A DNA stretch of 7,499 nucleotides from an uncultured Saprospiraceae bacterium (GTDB lineage: Bacteria > Bacteroidota > Bacteroidia > Chitinophagales > Saprospiraceae): positions 1-7,499 of the forward strand of contig CALHBW010000091.1 in NCBI GenBank assembly GCA_937930625.1. The letters are read 5' to 3'. The translations under genes and the position numbers were made by a program. Of the stretch, positions 5,847 to 7,499 are shown in pieces. The stretch's first letter is position 1. Every line of letters begins with the position of its first letter. The notes under the pieces are model-generated. The model saw nothing but the letters and a program-made list of their open reading frames with translations. It was not told the DNA's origin and searched no databases.

Positions 5847-5873
5847 ATTTTTTATAATTAAAAATGTTTTACT

Positions 5874-5889
5874 TTTTTGCGCAAAAATA
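5874..5889 (-). promoter_or_regulatory. -7 box (TATTTTTG) overlapping a 14-bp palindrome before the 182-aa gene
   Basis: On the minus strand TATTTTTG (5882-5889) fits TAnnTTTG, giving a leader of roughly 30 nt. It overlaps the perfect palindrome TTTTTGCGCAAAAA (5874-5887), which could be an operator. No good -33 TTG was found at the usual distance. The gene therefore probably has its own promoter and need not depend on read-through from the CotH gene. Confidence 0.4.
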
Positions 5890-5895
5890 TATTTA

Positions 5896-7499
5896 TCAAA
5901 TTTTAAGCACCTGTATCCCGTAACAAATTCCCTCAAAATACACTTCCAAAAAATACACTCCTTTCTCCAAATACATCACCTGCACCGCCGCCGGATTTCC
6001 CTCCAAAACACCTGAAGCTACACCTTGCCCAAGCGCATTATACAATACATAACTTGCCGCAAGATTTGGCACATCGTCATCCCATTGAATATACAACTCC
6101 TCCCGCACCGGATTAGGAAAAACGGTAAAAGGCTGTCCCAAAATCGCTTCCAATTCTGCCACTAAAATCGCAGGGCGTAAGGCAGCAAATTGACGCATAT
6201 GCGCCACTGCTGCATGATAATCATTCATCGTAGCCGGATAGCCCCAACGCCGGATGTGTTCGGGCATCGCGGGGTCGTAAATTTGCGTGAGCGAATCAAT
6301 CTTGTGAATCACATTATTCGGAGAAAGCGTATGATTTAAATGATACAAAAAACGCCCATGCAAACGCGCTTTAAAATCAGAATTTGCCAATAATTTTCTC
6401 AATAAAATCACAAAAGAAAGGTCGTCGTACTCGTTTGTGAGGGGCGTGATGAGTTCGCGGAATTTACTTTTCCAATACTCGTGCATGGCAGCGTCGCCAT
6501 CGTTGAAGAGCCACTGCCATCGGGCGTTTGGGCTGCGCTCGCGCCAATATTTGAGATTATTTTCAGGAAAATCCCATAGCTCCAAATACATTTCAGCAAT
6601 TACAAAATCAATGAAATTATCCACATCCAGCCGGGTCTGCAATTGCATGTAATTTTCGTTGGTAGCGAGGTCATTTTGTTGGACAAAACCCATCATTTCC
6701 TGCCATGCCGTTGCCTCTCCGTCAATCACGTCGCCCGACCTTTCGAGCATATCCACCTCATCATCGTCAATGCCATAATTGCTTTGAATATAATGCCTGT
6801 CGTGGCGTTCTTTCAGATTAAAAATACCCCAATATTCACCATTTACAAAAGCAACGACGGGCGTAAATGCCTGATAATCCAAGCCCATTTCGCGCACCAA
6901 TAAATGACACAATTCGTCCTTGAATGGCACATGAAAATTATTCGGATTAGCCGCCCGCAGTACCAAGCGTTTGAATTGGTCAATGTCGTTTTTTTGTTCA
7001 AAAAAAGCATAATTAAAATCTTTCGCGCCATAGTCGGTACGTGCGTATAGGCGCATAGATTTTTGTGGCAATTGTCGGCTAAATTGCCCGTGCATCCGTA
7101 CCCCGATATTTTGTGCCACTGCCAAGGCACCATCTGCCTCAAAATATTCTATGTGAAGGGGGCGTTCCCACTCGCGTCCGCGTTGATAATAATTTCCGGT
7201 GTTCAGATTACCTCGTTCAGCCAGATTTCCGGGTACGTGTATGCCCTCCGTCGAATCGAAAAGATGCTGCGCCTCCGTCACCAAAGAAATTACCGGAAAA
7301 GGATAGCGCGTATTGCCATTTTCATTCACAGCAAAAGACAAGGTGCGATAGGGCGTAATCCGCGCCCCATCCACAAAAGCTGCGACCCGCAAAATGGTCA
7401 ATTGAAAGACCTCGCCTTGTGGTACTTGCCAATATTCGGGTGCGGTAGGTATGGCGGCAAAGTGTGGCGGAGTTGTTTTTTCATCTACCAAAACAGGCG
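5896..7499 (-). CDS. Secreted CotH-family protein with T9SS C-terminal sorting domain (5' end outside window)
   Basis: The frame is open to the right edge; the TTG at 7491 is internal. Counting from that codon, residues 20-60 ('LTILRVAAFVDG...') resemble the end of a chitobiase-C-terminal-like beta domain. The CotH domain follows (about 65-440): 'PVISLVTEAQHLFD', 'GVRMHGQFSR', 'PQKSMRLYA', 'VNGEYWGIFNLKERHDRHYI' (216-235), 'NNLKYW' (311-316) and 'WQWLFNDGD' (325-333). CotH proteins of spores and pathogens are atypical protein kinases; the late DxD matches the metal-binding position, but kinase activity here is inference. The tail 455-531 ('FTVFPNPVREELYI' ... 'GVYFLEV' ... 'IQVLKI') is a type A T9SS sorting domain, so the protein crosses the outer membrane and is anchored to or released from the surface. 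Confidence 0.88.
   Translation of the reverse strand, partial: PVLVDEKTTPPHFAAIPTAPEYWQVPQGEVFQLTILRVAAFVDGARITPYRTLSFAVNENGNTRYPFPVISLVTEAQHLFDSTEGIHVPGNLAERGNLNTGNYYQRGREWERPLHIEYFEADGALAVAQNIGVRMHGQFSRQLPQKSMRLYARTDYGAKDFNYAFFEQKNDIDQFKRLVLRAANPNNFHVPFKDELCHLLVREMGLDYQAFTPVVAFVNGEYWGIFNLKERHDRHYIQSNYGIDDDEVDMLERSGDVIDGEATAWQEMMGFVQQNDLATNENYMQLQTRLDVDNFIDFVIAEMYLELWDFPENNLKYWRERSPNARWQWLFNDGDAAMHEYWKSKFRELITPLTNEYDDLSFVILLRKLLANSDFKARLHGRFLYHLNHTLSPNNVIHKIDSLTQIYDPAMPEHIRRWGYPATMNDYHAAVAHMRQFAALRPAILVAELEAILGQPFTVFPNPVREELYIQWDDDVPNLAASYVLYNALGQGVASGVLEGNPAAVQVMYLEKGVYFLEVYFEGICYGIQVLKI

Noticed and set aside
5847..5936. Extended N-terminus of the 182-aa protein starting at 5936
   Set aside because: It would overlap the end of the CotH gene and read through a likely promoter; the added residues look like translated non-coding sequence.
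6843..7142. 99-aa minus-strand frame inside the CotH gene
   Set aside because: It is an overlapping alternate frame of a conserved CotH domain, rich in Cys, Trp and His as expected of out-of-frame reading.

Overview
The window looks like a piece of a Bacteroidota chromosome. Three things point there: the last gene ends in a type IX secretion (T9SS) sorting domain, the gene families are typical of that phylum, and several genes have TAnnTTTG-like -7 promoter boxes and no clear Shine-Dalgarno sequence. I cannot name a genus.

Layout. (1) Positions 1-681, plus strand: the C-terminal part of a DUF4173/DUF4153-type polytopic membrane protein, cut by the left window edge. (2) Positions 682-1225: a gene-free stretch. 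It holds a 275-bp MITE-like element (721-995) with 17-bp terminal inverted repeats, a 9-bp direct repeat on both sides and two inverted 45-nt hairpin modules. Further on there is a separate 15-bp inverted repeat just before the next gene. (3) Positions 1226-2551, plus strand: a complete creD-family inner-membrane protein. (4) Positions 2552-2684: a repeat-rich, partly GC-rich gap between convergent genes. (5) Positions 2685-4397, minus strand: an exported M23 metallopeptidase with all zinc ligands present. (6) Positions 4538-5268, plus strand: an overlapping AbrB-type antitoxin / PIN-domain toxin pair (VapBC-like), with a 13-bp inverted repeat over its promoter. (7) Positions 5298-5846, minus strand: a 182-aa protein I do not recognise. 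(8) Positions 5896-7499, minus strand: the C-terminal 534 codons of a secreted CotH-family protein with a T9SS sorting tail, cut by the right edge.

How the parts relate. The DUF4173-type gene and creD are both membrane/envelope genes on the same strand and may once have been closer, before the MITE-like element entered between them. The M23 peptidase and the CotH protein are cell-surface or envelope functions. The toxin-antitoxin pair and the 182-aa orphan look more AT-rich by eye than their neighbours and sit between the two envelope genes, so they may be an acquired island. The most novel signals are the MITE-like element, with its two hairpins carrying compensated stem changes, and the similar T-rich/GC/A-rich palindromes in front of both the vapB-like gene and the 182-aa gene. 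I saw no RNA gene, CRISPR array or complete transposase gene.
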